The notes below the pieces were generated by a model. The model was not told the DNA's origin. It worked only from the letters and a program-made list of their open reading frames with translations, and made no database searches. From NCBI GenBank assembly GCA_910585215.1, contig CAJUDQ010000001.1, forward strand, positions 216,818-271,166: a DNA stretch of 54,349 bases, in the 5' to 3' direction. This document shows positions 53,449-54,349 of this stretch, piece by piece. The first letter of the stretch is position 1. The number at the start of each line of letters is the position of its first letter. Origin of the DNA: an uncultured Lachnospiraceae bacterium (lineage in GTDB: Bacteria; Bacillota; Clostridia; Lachnospirales; Lachnospiraceae). The translations under genes were made by a program, and so were the position numbers.

Positions 53449-54072
53449 TTAAACCCGAACCCCCTTCAGCATAGTATCCAAATGTATTTTTTTCAATCTG
53501 TTTATATATATTATTGTCTGTATAAACATTACACTTCCCAAAAGGACTGCGGACAATAACAGTATCATAATATTGTCTGTCAATACAAATCTTCGTTCTT
53601 TTTGAATTTGTAAAAATATTGTATCAGATTGCATAAAATATTGCATATATATCGCAATCAGTCTTGCAAATGGAAGACTGATTGCAATATCACAAAGAGT
53701 CTCTATAAATAACGGAAGTATCATTTTTTGTCTGTGGTATCCATATACAAGAAAAATCCCCACTTCCTTTTTCTCTTCCTGTAACTGCATATATCTGTAT
53801 CCAATCATAATAATAACAGAAAAAATACATACACAGAAAAAAGTAACCGTCATCGCCTTAAATATAACATCTGACTGATTACTGAAAAATAAATCTACTT
53901 TTGAAGCATTGGACATCGCCCTGGCAAACCAGTCTGTATGAATTCCGGTCTGTATGCAAAAAAACATATAAATACTGATATAAATCAATGCTATATTGAC
54001 AGAATATACAATAATATTAAATACAAATAACAAGGGGCGAAGTCTTTTTCTGTTTAATATCCATTGATACAT
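53449..54072 (-). CDS. FtsX-type permease, half-size
   Basis: This 207-residue protein has about four helices and an FtsX-like helix pair (EEKKEVGIFLVYGYHRQKMILPLFIE). It lacks the usual extracytoplasmic domain and looks like the C-terminal half of a MacB-type permease. The gene upstream, which encodes a soluble acidic segment, stops just 1 base before it. The two could be pieces of one permease split by a stop (54074-54076). I chose ATG 54072 (GGAGG 6 bases upstream) over an in-frame start at 54159. Confidence 0.7.
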   Translation of the reverse strand: MYQWILNRKRLRPLLFVFNIIVYSVNIALIYISIYMFFCIQTGIHTDWFARAMSNASKVDLFFSNQSDVIFKAMTVTFFCVCIFSVIIMIGYRYMQLQEEKKEVGIFLVYGYHRQKMILPLFIETLCDIAISLPFARLIAIYMQYFMQSDTIFLQIQKERRFVLTDNIMILLLSAVLLGSVMFIQTIIYINRLKKIHLDTMLKGVRV

Positions 54073-54073
54073 A

Positions 54074-54349
54074 CTATTCCTCCGCTGAATCCTGTTTTTC
54101 ATATAATATTTCCTGAAGTTCACCATCATTATTATAAAGAGCAATGCTGAGAATATCACGATACCAGTGGCAGTTTTCTATATTTTCACTATGAACGGTC
54201 TCATATTGATTTCTTAATTCCAGATAACCTTCATAGTCTGCTATCTCCATACGATTTATGTCATATAAATTTTCTGCTGGTTCTTCATTTGGTTCATATT
54301 TCCCTGTCTGTTCGTGAATAAATCCATAAAAGTCCAAAACATTCAGATT
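54074..54349 (-). CDS. C-terminal fragment of a protein cut by the window end
   Basis: At least 91 codons are open to the end of the window, and the start lies beyond it. The visible part is acidic (EPNEEPAENLYDINRME, then GELQEILYEKQDSAEE). It has no helix, and resembles the extracellular domain of a permease or a lipoprotein. It is one base from the FtsX permease downstream. I do not recognise it. Confidence 0.6.
   Translation of the reverse strand, partial: NLNVLDFYGFIHEQTGKYEPNEEPAENLYDINRMEIADYEGYLELRNQYETVHSENIENCHWYRDILSIALYNNDGELQEILYEKQDSAEE

Noticed and set aside
54320..54349. Adapter at the right end of the window
   Set aside because: The terminal bases do not match the adapter or its complement.

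Overview
The window looks like one contig from a spore-forming, motile, anaerobic member of the Clostridia, most likely Lachnospiraceae. I infer this from the AT-rich sequence, the cotJ spore-coat operon, pyruvate formate-lyase with its activase, an Amt-PII fusion, a PocR-type hybrid kinase, chemotaxis and HD-GYP genes, and strong GGAGG ribosome binding sites throughout. I have no species-level evidence. The first 24 bases are an Illumina adapter remnant, so position 1 is an assembly edge. Nearly every gene lies on the minus strand. The exceptions are the recombinase at the left edge, one AAA ATPase, a tRNA-Gly and a probable structured RNA.

Layout from left to right. A large serine recombinase, cut by the contig edge, abuts the cotJABC operon. 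cotJC is broken inside its conserved metal-binding motif at that boundary, as expected if a recombinase-bearing element sits in the gene (1-2167). A 1450-residue wall protein follows, with its own promoter and a small upstream ORF (2546-7191). Next are an Amt-PII ammonium transporter with an unusual leader (7308-9392), an ABC exporter of one ATPase and two permeases (9481-12565), a lone Hpt protein, a CMP-kinase-like protein, and TrkH/TrkA potassium uptake (12677-17225). A MerR regulator with serine hydrolase, a structured RNA and a heparinase II/III-like enzyme occupy 17429-22533.

An AAA/DUF234 ATPase, two small proteins including acylphosphatase, and a giant DUF4132 protein with a small partner fill 22719-30843. 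Two peptide-sensing and detoxification modules follow: response regulator, ABC ATPase, permease, unknown protein, kinase (31069-35309), and a Bce-type set of response regulator, kinase, ABC ATPase, FtsX permease (39355-43955). Between them lie a PocR hybrid kinase, a double-receiver protein and tRNA-Gly. The right part holds signalling and motility genes (CheX-like/receiver fusion, chemoreceptor, HD-GYP phosphodiesterase), then pflB-pflA, and part of an FtsX-type exporter operon cut by the window end.

The best candidates for something new are: the cotJC interruption, which could be a sporulation-timed excision switch; the structured RNA at about 19485-19605; the five-unit 16-bp repeat upstream of the chemoreceptor; the promoter-then-terminator leader of amt; the promoter-driven small ORF ahead of the giant wall protein; and the DUF4132 two-gene module.
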